Shown piece by piece: positions 20,659 through 32,627 of a stretch of DNA of 64,000 nt (positions are counted from its first letter, which is position 1; every line of letters starts with the position of its first letter). The DNA lies in the NCBI RefSeq assembly GCF_040712315.1, contig NC_134017.1:26767273-26831272 (forward strand). The letters run 5' to 3'. The notes under the pieces were generated by a model. The model was not told the DNA's origin. It saw only the letters and a list, made by a program, of their open reading frames with translations, and did not search any database. This DNA is from Castanea sativa. Taxonomy: Eukaryota; Streptophyta; Magnoliopsida; Fagales; Fagaceae. The position numbers and the translations under genes were made by a program.

Positions 20659-22960
20659 CTAGGGGTATCTTCCTCGTCCGCGGCACCAGCTTGACTCTGA
20701 ACGAGGGGAGGGGGGAAGGGCTGGATAGGGGATCTGCTCTGGATTCCACATTAGAGAATCCTCAGCCACTCCCATTACTTGAAGGATAGCCAACCACCCT
20801 TCCCCAAACCCATGATGCCAAGCTTGGTGAACTATTGGCTCCACAGAATTTTCAGCCTCCGTAAAGCCTGCGTTATACCACTTATCCTCGCAGGCTTTAA
20901 GGGCTTCTTTCAAGTCAGCAATCTGGTCGGCTTGGGCCAAATTTAGGCTGTCTACCATCGCCAATTTGAGCTCAGTCTCACCTAGTTTAGTCATCATGTC
21001 TGTCAGCTTGCTCTCCGCTGCCAATCGGGCTTTCTCGGCATCTCTTGCTTTTTTCTCAAAAGTCTCAGCAGCTTCGCCCTTCTCCTTAGTCATGGCCTTA
21101 GCAACGACTTTAAGCGCCTTCTCCCGACCAATAACCTCTGAAGCCTCTTTTAATCGCTCATCGATGACACAAGTCAACTGCACAGCCTAATGACATGACG
21201 ATGATGAAACGATAAGGAAAAACAAGGAAGATACCTGTGTATTGCAACACATGAAAGAAGACGAGATAGTGAATTACCATAATGGTGTGCCACTACAACC
21301 GCCTAGCTAGTGACTTATCTTCGCCCTTTGAGAAGAAATGGGCATCCTCGGGCAGAAGGAGACCCTTGGCTAGGCTCTTGGCGACTCGCTCTCTTTCACC
21401 TTGTGCCCACACCCATACACTGGTAGTAGCCAACAAAGGCTTATCACCCAATGTTATGACGGGCTACCAACCTACCTCGGGGCTGGGAAGAGGGCACCAC
21501 ATTGGTCCCCACTTGGACTGCCGGTTGAGAAGCACCAATTGGCTCTTGGATCATGGGCCCACCTTTTACGTGTGGCGGGGTCTTCAATGGAGCGTTACCC
21601 GGGATGAGAGTGGTTTTCTCGGTGGTGCGCTTCCTTTTCTTAGCCTCACCAGCAGGAGGAACCTGACCCTTTTCGTGAGGGAGTTAAGGTTGAGCCGCAG
21701 GGCTGTTGCCAGGCAAAAACTGATCTAAGGTCATCACTCTCTACTTTACCATCTTCTCTGTTTGGTCGGCCTTTTCTCCCGAGGGACTGATCGGCTCAGC
21801 TGCTCCTAGATCAACTACTGGGGCGGGGACTTCAAGCTGCTCAACGACTACATGAACTTTACGGCTTAAGGACACACGTTCAGCCGATTCGTCTCTCACT
21901 GGAGCACGATCCTTTGTTGTGGTATACCGGGGACCAAGATCCCAAGCTTTACCGACGGTGAGTGAAGGCAGGAGGAAGTTTGCGTGTCATATGTCTATGT
22001 ACGAGAGGAGTGGGCTACCTACAAGCAAAGCCTGGCTGAATGATTGCCAGGTCGAGTATATGGGTGCAAAGCCGAGTATCAAATGGGATGCCCAGAGCTG
22101 TCTGTCGGTATGAACAAAATTTCTGTGAACAAAATTTTTTTATCTAAGTACAAAATTAAGATCCCAAACGTTTACAACACGAAAATCTGGTAAGAACCCT
22201 TTTTATTCTGCAGCAAATCAACAAAAAGAATGATTAGTTTGGTGCGTAAACAACTAAAAGACACAGACTTAATGCAAATGAAGGCTCTTAGTGCCGACCA
22301 ACATTGCGTGGCGAGAATGGGCAGGGGAGCTCGTCGGTAAACCAATTGTCGCTCACCCGGACAAATTCCCCTGCCGAGTTTCTATTTGAATTAGGCAAGC
22401 ACGATATCAGCCATACCCGCATATCTCTGGCCTTTAAGTAATAATCGAACCTAATATTTCCACATAGACTATACATGAAGTTAATGTCGTGGTAGTTTAA
22501 CTGCAGACCGAATATGTGGTTTAACCTACTCACACAACTCACCACTCAGTAAAAATTGGGGAGGAGTTGGTCAAGACACAGACCGTAAAATCTAAGGGTA
22601 CCAATGATAAGGGGGTCGACCTGGAACCTAACCCCCCCCTCAAGAATGGCCATCAAAGGGAAAAGACGGTGTTTACACCAGTGCACCTATGGAGTTCGAT
22701 ATCGCCTTCGTGACAGTAGGCGATATCGACGTCTCCAAGAACATTGTAGGCAGCCCTAAAGTTAGCCAAGGACCCCTTTGAAGATAGAAGGTGGGAATAA
22801 CCCATTCCTAAACTAAGATTGAAAAAATATTGAGAAAAGAAGAGGAAATGAAAGGAAAGGTGGAGAAAACTTACTTTGGGGGTTTAGGAAGGAATGGTGT
22901 TCTTGACTGAGAGATGGGCGCACAATAGCAGTATGAAGTAGTTTGGAGAATGGAGGAATG
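20659..22960 (-). pseudogene. Antisense gene inside the Tat element (aORF)
   Basis: A protein-coding unit opposite to gag-pol. After a TATA box at 22997-22990, a leader runs to a donor CCAAA|GTAAGT at about 22875-22870. An acceptor-like CAATCTTAG lies just before ATG at 22805. The first block reads MGYSHLLSSKGSLANFRAAY and ends at a stop near 22630. It resumes in other frames with FGLQLNYHDINFMYSLCG and SNRNSAGEFVRVSDNW (22545-22288), a basic KKRKR segment near 21640, and an alanine/glutamate-rich coiled coil (21183-20659). Comparable antisense frames are known in Tat-group elements; their function is unknown. This copy is broken by frameshifts. Confidence 0.7.
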
Positions 22961-22989
22961 TAAAAGTGAAGTAGGGACTCAGAAGGAAC

Positions 22990-22997
22990 TATTTATA
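22990..22997 (-). promoter_or_regulatory. TATA box of the antisense gene
   Basis: TATAAATA on the minus strand (context CTCCTATAAATAGTTCC), about 190 bp upstream of the presumed ATG at 22805, with a splice donor between them. The placement is what a plant RNA polymerase II promoter would show. Confidence 0.6.
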
Positions 22998-23260
22998 GGA
23001 GCCAAATAAAGGGGATGAATGACCTTTAATGAATGGGAAGTGGGAAACCCCACGAATCCCCATCTCAACTGCCACACACGTGCCGCCTCGGTTCACGAAC
23101 TGTCAGATAAAGATGACGGCTGAGCCAACAGTCAGACATCACACACCTTTTTAAGGCGTATTAATGAGTCTTTGAAACCACCCTATATCTGCCCGTAGGA
23201 TTTCTTGGATAGCGCTTAGCACTTAGTCCTTCATTCGTGCCCAGGGGCCGGGCACGGATC

Positions 23261-23272
23261 AAGGGGGCGTAT
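23261..23272 (+). other. Purine tract before the 3' LTR
   Basis: AAGGGGGCGTAT immediately precedes the 3' LTR and is the best candidate for the polypurine tract that primes plus-strand DNA synthesis. It is short and interrupted. Confidence 0.5.
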
Positions 23273-23969
23273 TGTACGGGACGTTACTTCCCCTTAAGCC
23301 CATTGTTCATAAAACCCATCTTAATGGCGCCCCATGTGTAAGAACTTGGGTTTGTTGGACCTTGGGTCTTAGGACACCATGCGCAGTTGAGTGTACTATT
23401 GGGCCCATGAACTCGGCCCAGGCAAGCTTTGACGCCCATCAAAAGCCCAAAACCACGAGATAAAGCCATTTATGACATGGACGGTGAAGGTATGATCCTA
23501 CCTGGTCGGGGAATGCAATTTCCCGGGAAGATGAGTCCTAAGATGCTCGGCATCACTTAGGGAGTATCGCTGCTGGGTAGTTCCCCTAACAGGGGAACCA
23601 GTTCCAATGCCATTCTCACCACCTCCCACTCCTAACTAAACACCCACTTAAGGATAATAACATTGGACCTCTCTTCCCACTCACCATGAAAATAATCATA
23701 ACTCTTCCACTAGCTTTGAGCTATAAATAAGAGATGAGAATTTGAGAGAAGGGGTTGGCAATTGGAGAGTAAAGACTAAGAAAAAAGGGTGACCATTTTG
23801 AGAGAAAAAGGGGGAGCAATTCTGAGAGGTCTAAAGAGTAGAGAAAATAAGGGTACTTGGGTAGCCGGGCATAGAATCACCCATAGTAGAAAATCCAAAA
23901 CCCATGATACAAATAGATTGTGAGCCCAGATAGAGGTTGGGCCCAACAGCCACTTTTTGGGTTCGCACA
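23273..23969 (+). repeat. 3' LTR of the Tat element
   Basis: 697 bp, TGTACGGG...CGCACA, aligned with the 5' LTR over its whole length, followed by target duplication CACCT at 23970-23974. Confidence 0.95.
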
Positions 23970-24150
23970 CACCTCATACTTGTTGAGTGTATAAGTGTGA
24001 TTAAAGTCTCATATTGAATAATGATAAATTTTAACATAGTTGAGCTCATACATATTATGCTTAGGTCTTTTGGGGTTTTTTTTTTTTTAAAGAGTTTCAA
24101 CTAATGGCATCCGCTCCTAATGGTTTAAACATGTCTCTATATATTATATT

Positions 24151-25939
24151 TTTTTTGTGAAATGATAGAAATATATAAAACAAAGTAAGAAGAAATAAGA
24201 AATATATATTGATAAACTCTTGTATTCAAGTGGTCATCTACAATTCTTTTGATCTCTCTTAGATGTGTACAATAACAGTAAAGTAATCTCACACATATAT
24301 ATATATATAGGACCTTAAAATGCTTGTAGAGTCTATGGGATAAGGTTGTAACAGTGGTGGCTCCAGGAATTTTTTCCAGGGTATTCCTCAACAAGCATAA
24401 ATTACATGATCTAATAAAAATAAAATTTTATATACTGACAACAACAACAATAAAAAAACACGTAAATACATAAAGTTTACAATTGTCTTCTATGAGTTTT
24501 CATATTTTGAAATCATTGCATAATAGTCTCATAATCAATGCTAAAAGTTACATCTTTTTCAATATACACAACCAAGCAATCATTCATCCACTTATCAAGT
24601 ATTTGTCCATAATTCTAGCAAAAGAATAAACAATAAACCATAAGTTTATTTGAAATATTAATAAAATTATTAATTATTGTTGTTTAGTTGTTTCATTAAT
24701 TTGTATGTCTTTTATAAATTATAATTTGTTATATTATTGTTTCATTAATTATAAAATTATTAATTGTTGCTTAGCCTAACATAATTTAATTTGTTTGTCT
24801 TTTATAATGTATTGGTTAATTAAATTATTAATTATTGTTTTACCCAATTACACTGCTTTAATTATTAAATTATTAATTATTAATTTAGCCTAATATAAAA
24901 TTATTACACTGCTTTACCCAATTACCCGGTCCCATGTGCCCATTAGCCCATCCACCCCCCACCCTACTCAACAGACAAGCCTGCCTGATGCCCTCAATCA
25001 CAAGAGTCAACTGCCAATCAGAAAATTTCACAATCACAAATCATAATAACATTACACTAGAAGACAATTAATATCTCACCAACTGACCAACACCAACACC
25101 AATACCAACACACAGTCACACACACACCAACCAACGGATAAGAATCATGAGATAAAGCCAAAATAAAAGTCAAAAAATAAGCAAAATATTAAGAAAGTGT
25201 TAAAGCTTCATTGCTTCTGCCAATCACGGCTCAGATAAAGTTACTCTTTAAAGAATAAAGAGAGAGAGAGAGAGAGAGTCACAAAGACATGTTCATTTAA
25301 ATTTTTTTTTTTTGTTGGTTGAACATTCATTTCATTTTCATTTCAGATTTTAGATAAAGAGAGAGATAGAGTGATAGACTGAGAGAGAGTCAAAGAGAAA
25401 AAGAGAGAGAAATACCTATGTAACGATGTGCGACGGCGACGATGTGCCATGTGCAACGATGTGCGAGGTTGCAAGTGATCTCCGATAAGCGATCTCCGAC
25501 ACGATGTGCGAGGCTGCGGGCTTGCCGTCCGTTGTTTGGGTCTGTTACAATTTTTTTTTTTTTTTTTTTAGATTTTAGTTGAAATTTTTTTTTTGGGGTT
25601 TTTTTTTTTGCTTGAAAGTAGAACAAATAATTTTTTTTTTTTAATTTGAGGGTGTTCCTAATTTTGATTGAGGGTGTTCCTATTTTTTTTTAAGGGTTAA
25701 CAAATAAAAAAAATTTAATTATTATATATAGAAAAAAAATTTCAAGTCAGGGTGTTCCCAAGAACACCCTGACTATAACGTGGCACCACCACTGGGTTGT
25801 AATAATGAGTACACTTATGGATATACATCTCCCCTATAGACACTTATGGATATACATCACCCCTATACACTTTACACATCCTAAATAACCTTTTCATTAC
25901 CCAAGGTGTACACATTCCAATCAGACTTTGTTTCTAACA
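24151..25939 (-). repeat. Copia 3' LTR with insertion
   Basis: Matches the 31083-31403 LTR on both sides of 24352-25794. Its outer end is changed to a T run (TTTTTTGTGAAAT against TGTGTTGTGAAAT). Confidence 0.9.
24352..25794. mobile_element. Non-autonomous hAT element in the copia LTR, 1,443 bp
   Basis: It has terminal inverted repeats CAGTGGTGGCTCCA and (reverse complement of the right end) CAGTGGTGGTGCCA. An exact 8-bp target duplication GGTTGTAA lies at 24344-24351 and 25795-25802. The other copia LTR shows the empty site. A 13-bp perfect palindrome (agtcagggtgttc...gaacaccctgact, 25745-25774) sits near the right end. A GA microsatellite lies at about 25260-25278. No transposase is visible. 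Confidence 0.92.
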
Positions 25940-26314
25940 CTCCCCTTTGGATGACCACTTTCTAAGAATATGACTTATTAAAACCTTGCCAAATAAATAC
26001 CCTATGGGAAAAAAAAATTTAGCTAAGGAAAAAGAGTACAATATTCTTATATAACTTCTAGTGCCTTAGGATTGCCTCATTAAAACCTTGCAAAGGAAAA
26101 CCCAGTGGGAAAAAACCTTAGCGAAGGAAAAAGAGTACAATCAACACACGTTCTTTAGAAGATTTACTCCCCCTCATGAGTACATAGAATTTCCATTGTT
26201 CATGGTAAAAATATCCTTAAGTCGACGCATGCCAATGTTGTGCACCATCTTCTTAAAATTCGCAGTTGGTAATGGCTTAGTGAACATATCGGCCAAATTA
26301 TCACATGATCGTAT

Positions 26315-28013
26315 CTACTTGACATCAATGGCCTCTTCTAGAGCTCGTGTATAAAAATTTTTTGGTGCAATATGCTTGTTTCTATCACCCTTGATATAGT
26401 CTCCCCTAATTTGAGTGATACAAGCGACATTATCTTCATATAATATCGTTGGACTATTTATGATTGATGATAATCCACAATTCTTACGAATATGTTGAAT
26501 TACCGATTTCAACCAAATACACTCACGACTCGTTTCATAAATTGCAATATTTTTTGCATGATTTGAGGAAGTAGCAGAAATTGTTTACTTAACAGATCTC
26601 CATGAAATAGCAGTATTTCCATAGGTAAATAAATAACCTATTTGTGATCGGCCTTTATGTGGATTAGAATGGTAACTTGCATCAGCATATCCAACTATGG
26701 TTTTGATCCATTTGGATAAAATAATCGCAAATCAGTAGTCCCACGAAGATAACGCAAAATATGCTTAATTCCATTCCAATGTCTTCGAGTTGGTGCAGAA
26801 CTATACCTTGCTAGTAAGTTAACTACAAATGTTATATCAAGTGTGTGTAATTTGCAAGATACATCAAAGCACCAATTGCACTAAGATATGGTACTTCAGG
26901 ACCAAGAGTTTCTTCATCATCTTCTTATGGTCGAAACGGATCTTTCTTGACATCAAATGACTGACCTACCATTGGAGTGCTTAAAGGATGAGCTTTATCC
27001 ATGTAAATTGCTTACATTAATTGATGAACAAGAATTCCATTTGGAAGATGTTCAATTTGCAGGCCAAGACAAAATTTTGGCTTACTAAGATCTTTCATCT
27101 CAAATTTATTCTTTAAACAATTTGCTGTTTTTTTTTAACTCTTCTAGAGTCCCTACAAGATTTAAATCTTCAACATATATTGCAATAATGGCAAATTCGG
27201 ATTCTGATTTTTTGATAAAAACACATTGACAAATTGGATTATTCTCAAATCCTTCTTTCAAAAGATATACACTGAGGCGATTATACCACATGCGTCCGGA
27301 TTGCTTTAACCCATATAAAGATCTTTGTAGCTTGATAGATTACATACTTCGGGATGTAGGATTATATGTTTCAGACATTTTATATCCTTCAGGGATTTTC
27401 ATGTAGATATCATTATCTAATGATCCATACAGATATGCTGTAACAATATCCATTAATCGCATATCCAAATTTTCTTTTGCTACCAAGCTAATTAAAAATC
27501 TGAATGTAATTGCGTCCATTACAGGAGCATATGTTTCTTCATAATCAGTACCAGGTCTCTGCGAGAAACCTTGTGCTACAAGTCACGCTTTGTACCTTAT
27601 AATTTCATTTTTCTCATTTCTTTTACGTACAAATACCCATTTGTATCCAACAGGCATTACACCTTTAGGTGTTCAGGCTACAGGTCCAAAAACTTCACGT
27701 TTACTTAGTGAATTTAATTCCGCTTGAATCGTCTCTTTCCACATTGGCCAATCATTTCTACGTTGACATTCATCAACAGTTTTTGGTTCGTATTCATTAT
27801 CATTACTTCTGGTTATATCAAGAGCAACTTTATATGAAAATATGTTGTCGACAACGATTTTATTTCTATCTCATATTTCTCCTGTATGTACATAATGTAT
27901 CAATATCTCGTTATTTTCAGGTACCTGATCCTCTTCAGGGGATAACTATTCAAGAGGTTTATTTTCAGGAGATTTTTATTCATAAGTTTTGGATAGATCA
28001 ATTATTTTTGTGA
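26315..28013 (-). pseudogene. Copia reverse transcriptase and RNase H (decayed)
   Basis: Minus-strand fragments in several frames. MWYNRLSVYLLKEGFENNPI (27291 downwards) leads to AIYVEDLNLVGT, where the family has YVDD, so the catalytic second Asp is Glu. Downstream, RNase H is seen as TILYEDNVACITQIRGDYIK and NKHIAPKNFYT (26512-26315). Stops and frameshifts separate these pieces. The 114-codon plus-strand frame at 27669-28013 is a shadow of this region. Confidence 0.85.
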
Positions 28014-28207
28014 CCTGTTTCCTGGGTATAGCCTCTTTATGGGCTGCAACTTGTTTTTCTTGTACTTTTATCTTTTGGGGAATTTTATCTCTAACACTGA
28101 CAGGTCTTCCACGCTTCAAGTGTGGCTTTGATTCATTTGCTGCTGTATTAATCCTATAGGGACTTCAATCAGTGTTGGAGTATTAGCAGCTGGAATATGA
28201 GATTTCA

Positions 28208-29715
28208 CTATTTCTTATTGTCGGTGAATACATCCGGTAATTGATTTGCAATTCCTTGCAAATGAATAATCCTTTGAACTTCCAGTTCACATTGATTTGT
28301 ACGAGGATCAAGATGAGATAACGTTGAAACATTCCAAATAATCTCACGTCGTGCTATAGGCAACGATTTTTCTCCCCCTAATGGTGGGAAGATTATTTCA
28401 TTAAAATGACAATTCTCAAAACGTGCCTTAAAAACATCACAAGTTAGAGATTCAAGATATCTAATGATAGATGGGGAATCAAAACCCTGTATAAATTCCA
28501 AGTCTATGTTGAGGACCTATCTTAGTGCGTTGTGGGGGTGCAATAAGTACATATACAGCATAACCAAATGTGTGCAAGTGAAAAATATTTGGTTGTTGGC
28601 CAAGTACAAGTTGCAATGGTGAGAATTTATGATAAGCAGTTGGCCTAATGCGAATTAATGATACAGCATGTAAAATAGCATGACCCCAAGCAAAAACTGG
28701 CAATTTTGATTTCATAAGTAAAGGTCGAGCAATAATTTGAAGTCTCTTGATAAGTAATTAAGCTAAACCATTTTGAGTATGTGTATAAGCAACAGGATGT
28801 TCAACATTAATTTCAATTGACATACAATAGTTATCAAAAGCTTGAGATGTGAATTCACCAGCATTATCTAAACGAATTTTCCTAATTATATAATCAGGAA
28901 ATTGTGCTTGCAACCTAATTATTTGAGCAAGAAGCCTAGCAAATGCAACATTTCTAGTAGAAAGTAAACATACATGTGACCATCTGGTTGATGCATCAAT
29001 TAAAACCAGGTCCACAAGATGGGTTTATTGGTCCACATATATTACCTTGAATTCTTTCTAAGAAAGATGGACACTCAATAATAATCTTTGAATGTGATGG
29101 TTTGGTAATTAATTTACCTTAAGAATATGCACTACATGGATAATCACTAAATAAAAGAATCTTCTTGTTCTTTAAGGGATGTCTGTGAGAGTTTTCAATA
29201 ATTCGACGCATCATTATTGATCCTGGATGTCCAAGAAGATCATGCCAAAGCATAAAAACCTTTGGGTCCGAACACTTTTGGTGTATTGCAATATTTGTTT
29301 CAATTGTTCTCATTGTAGTATAATATAACCCAGAAGAGAAAATAGATTGTTTTTCTAATATGAGCTTTTGGCGAGATACTATTGAAGTAATATAAAGAAA
29401 TTCTTCACTGCCTTCATTATTAGTTTCAATATAATAACCATTATAACGTATATCCTTAAATATGAGTAAACTTCTGCTTGATTTAGAAGAATACAAAACA
29501 TCATCAATACAAAGTTTTGTGCCCTTTGGCAACATGATAATTGCTCTTCCAGAGCCTTCAATTAAGTTTGATGAACCCGATATGGTATTGACATTGGCTT
29601 TGCATAATTTTAAAATTTTAAAATATTTTTTAAGGATCGTATGAGTTGTTGCACTATCTGCTAGACAAAAATCTTCCCTAGTCATCTTGGAATTGATTTT
29701 ACTAGTATGATCCAT
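28208..29715 (-). pseudogene. Copia protease and integrase (decayed)
   Basis: The protease region reads FCLADSATTHTI near 29665, where the active site is usually DSGAT. The GAG-pre-integrase part has VFMLWHDLLGHPGSIMMRRI near 29230. The integrase core is MDLVLIDASTRW and KIRLDNAGEFTSQAFDNYC (29015-28758). Its C-terminal part has HAVSLIRIRPTAYHKFSPLQ, YAVYVLIAPPQR and HRLGIYTGF (28715-28479). There are breaks between the pieces. Confidence 0.85.
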
Positions 29716-29923
29716 GCATCTTCACATATGCAAAATATAAATTAAACTTTATTACTTTAAATATAAATAAAACATATCAAAATAAAAATACTTATTTCAA
29801 TGCTATAATATAATGAAAGAAAAATAATTAATTGGTATGGACATTTCCATCACCAATTAAATTATCAAATTTTCTATCAACATCCTCAAAGAAATCAAAG
29901 ACATCAAGATAAGTCATATTCAC

Positions 29924-30646
29924 TCAATTTGGAAAATGAAGATAATTCATAGGATCTTTAGGATCATTATGATTATCAAAGTTTGTTTTAATTCCATTTT
30001 CCTTTTCTTTTATGGAGGCTTGGTACAAATCTACCAAATGTTTAGGAGTACAACAAGTAAGTGACCAATAACCTTTCATTCCACACCTATAACACTTATT
30101 CTCATGACCATTTGATGGTTTCCAGCAATAGTTCATTATTTTGTTCAGCCACTAGAAGATAAAACATTAGTTCATAACACTTTATGAACATATGCATTCA
30201 ATATTGCTACTGTAGAAGCACATTCGAAACATGATATATGTGTCTTCTATTATATAATTTTAATTGTAGGCTGATTTTAAAGTGTTAGATTAATTCACTT
30301 GCACCTTTAGTTTATTACAACTTTGGTCATACTAAGCTTTTAGGATGATCAAGTTCTTCTAGAACTTGTGATTCTCCTAGAACTTGTGATTTTCCTAAGT
30401 GGTCTTTTATTGTAAAGTACTCAGTTTTCATGTAAATAATAACAAATAAAAATTATTGCTTTTGAACGATTCTTCTGGGATAACTCTGTTGTCATCCATA
30501 ATAATAATTTCAAGATTTATTACATCAACATAGATCTCATCAAGATTCATTGCTTCCAGATGAATCTTAGTATTAAGGATCCATGATAAGGAATTATCGC
30601 CTAAGATGTCAAGGGCAACAAATTCAAACTTTGTAAGGTTTGACAT
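29924..30646 (-). pseudogene. Copia gag (internally deleted)
   Basis: Starts MSNLTKFEFVALDILGDNSL at 30646, the typical N terminus of copia Gag. After 72 codons the frame ends and most of the core is missing. The zinc knuckle KCYRCGMKGYWSLTC (about 30100) has Tyr where CCHC needs His. Roughly 290 bp lie between the two pieces, so a deletion is likely. Confidence 0.8.
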
Positions 30647-31082
30647 TTATATCAAATATATAATTATGTAAGTAACTAAATAAACAAATATTTCATACAA
30701 AATTCTAATGAAATAATGCTACATAGACATATATATATTCAAAGTTGATTCATACACGGTACATATAACTATTATTAAGTTGCTTTATCACAAACCATTT
30801 TTAACAAAATATTTTTTAATCAATTAAATGTGAATCTCATAATGTGCATCTTATTACAATATATAACAATAGAATAACGTGAATCTCATAAAAAAATTTA
30901 ATCAATTAAAATCACTAAAATTATGAGCATAAAACGTAAAGACAAACAAATAGGATAATTACTAATTCCTTAAAAAGAAAACTTACAGTGAGTTGAGAAA
31001 ACTATACAAATAATCTTTGATATTTGAAGAATAATGGGATTACAACTTCCTTTTGAAATTGGGTAGAGACTCATGCTGATAA

Positions 31083-31403
31083 TGTGTTGTGAAATATATA
31101 AAACAAAGTAAGAAGAAACAAGAAATATATATTTCTAAACTCTTGTATTCAAGTGGTCATCCACAATTCTTTTGATCTCTCTTAGATGTGTACAATAAGA
31201 GTAAAATAATCTTACATATATATAGAACCTTAGAATGCTTGTAGAGTTTATGAAATAAGGTTGTAATAATGAGTACACTTATGGATATATATCTCCCCTA
31301 TAGACACTAATGGATATACAGCTCCCCTATAGACTTTACACATTTCAAATAACCTTTTCATTACCCAAAGTTTATACATTCCAATCAGACTTTATTTCTA
31401 ACA
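31083..31403 (-). repeat. Copia 5' LTR
   Basis: 321 bp. On the minus strand it starts TGTTAGAAATAAAG and ends TTTCACAACACA, with a TATATATA stretch near 31213-31220. Flanked on the outer side by ATATT. Confidence 0.9.
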
Positions 31404-31779
31404 ATATTAACTTTTTAAAGGAAAAAAAAAACTATTTAAGAAGTCTCTTTGATGGTACCTATTATTATTTTTAGTTATTATGCAAATCCAAATGTCAAAT
31501 ATCATGATCATTTTTTTAGAGAAATATCATGATCAATTTTATTATTATTATTTTTGGAAAAAAAAATATCATGATCAATTTTATTATTATTATTTTTGGA
31601 AAAAAAATATCATGATCGATTGATTGTGAATGAATGTAAAGTCCTACCAAAAAAAATTGAATGAAAGTAAACCCCATAGTCATAGGCAGCACTATTTATG
31701 GAGTAGAAAGTAATCGCGTTTCATTTCATTTCATGTGACTAAGTGTGGTTGGCGTACGAATCAATCACATTGATACTAA
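31404..31779. repeat. AT-rich spacer with short tandem repeat
   Basis: The word aatatcatgatcaattttat plus tattattatttttggaaaaa occurs twice in tandem between about 31500 and 31620, followed by a third partial copy. No gene. Confidence 0.7.
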
Positions 31780-32627
31780 GAGCATCCACATCAGTATGTG
31801 GAATTTTTTTTTCCATTTTACACATCTAAAACCTAATTTTTCTATTTTACACACCTATTTTTACAAAATATCAACATCAGTTTGTCTATTATACACATTT
31901 ATTTAAATAAAATATTCATTTCTTTAACAGTTTCATCTTTCTCACAGACCCAACACGACCCACACATGGTCATCTCTCACAGACCCAACACAACCTAAAC
32001 AACCACACAGCCATCGTCGGAACAATCGGAACCCGTACAAGATCGACACTAGCAACCAATCGGAACCCACTGTGCAACAAGATCAACACTAGCAACCAAT
32101 CGGAACCCACACAACCCAAAGAACAACCCAACAGAAATAGCCCACCACAATAGAAAAATAACCAGCAACCAACAGATCAGCCGTCAATGATGGGAAAAAA
32201 ACCAGAAAAAAACCCAGCAACCAACAGATGAAGGATGGGGGAAAAAAAAAAAAAAAAAAAACCCAGCAACCAACAAATTGGCAATAGGGCTTGGGTCGAC
32301 GGTGTGGGTCGGCAAGAGAGTTGATCTGAGAGAGTGATGAAATGAGAGAGAGTTGATCGGTGAGAGTAAGGTGAGAAAGGAAATGAGAAAAAGAGAGTGA
32401 GGTGGTTCAGAGGTAGAGAGAGGAGAGAGAAACAAGAATAAAAAAAAATCATTTACATGGTGAACAATAATCGTGCATATATGTACGGTTATTGTTCATT
32501 TACACGTCCATTGTGTATATTTGCACATTTTTACAAAGATTAATGTGGGTGTTTTTTGGGTTAGAATGTGTAAAATTGGTACTTTTTTCTATTTTAAAAG
32601 ATTAGAGATAAGCTGATGTGGTTGCCC
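31780..32627. mobile_element. Harbinger/Tourist-like element, 848 bp
   Basis: The ends are GAGCATCCACATCAG and (reverse complement of the right end) GGGCAACCACATCAG. They are flanked by TAA at 31777-31779 and 32628-32630. The 3-bp TAA/TTA duplication is the mark of PIF/Harbinger insertion. Subterminal regions share ttttacacat words in inverted order. The interior has CCAGCAACCAACAGAT and CGGAACCCAC word repeats and no transposase. Long minus-strand frames at 32177-32452 are low-complexity shadows. Confidence 0.75.

Larger units (their letters stand above)
13329..23969 (+). mobile_element. Full-length Tat-lineage Ty3/gypsy retrotransposon, 10.6 kb
   Basis: Two LTRs of about 697 bp (13329-14024 and 23273-23969) both start TGTAC and end CGCACA. 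They are flanked by a perfect 5-bp target duplication CACCT (13324-13328; 23970-23974). Internal order is PBS, gag, protease, reverse transcriptase, RNase H, a second RNase H, integrase, a 70-bp minisatellite, an antisense gene, a purine tract and the 3' LTR. The second RNase H and the long 3' region with an antisense frame are hallmarks of the Tat group. All plus-strand frames contain stops, so it is not autonomous. Confidence 0.95.
24151..31403 (-). mobile_element. Ty1/copia retrotransposon, decayed
   Basis: The LTRs are 31083-31403 (5' LTR on the minus strand) and 24151-25939 (3' LTR, enlarged by a hAT insertion). Target duplication ATATT lies at 24146-24150 and 31404-31408. The minus-strand order gag, protease, integrase, reverse transcriptase, RNase H is the copia order. 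Next to the 5' LTR the sequence TTATCAGCATGAG fits a copia primer binding site that uses an internal part of initiator tRNA-Met. Between RNase H and the 3' LTR (25960-26140) a 60-bp word set (aaaccttgc, tgggaaaaaa, gaaaaagagtacaat) occurs twice. Confidence 0.9.

Noticed and set aside
19410..20660. Possible env-like gene after integrase
   Set aside because: The region is a minisatellite and non-coding; no membrane protein frame is present.
21282..21728. 148-codon plus-strand frame in the Tat 3' region
   Set aside because: It is the complement of the antisense gene; the minus strand here encodes the basic KKRKR segment and no plus-strand family is recognised.
13329..23969. CRISPR-like array at 19564-20190
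   Set aside because: Units are contiguous 70-bp tandem repeats without unique spacers, inside a plant retrotransposon.
32177..32452. Two long minus-strand frames, serine/leucine/phenylalanine-rich
   Set aside because: Low-complexity translation inside the Harbinger-like element; no domain.
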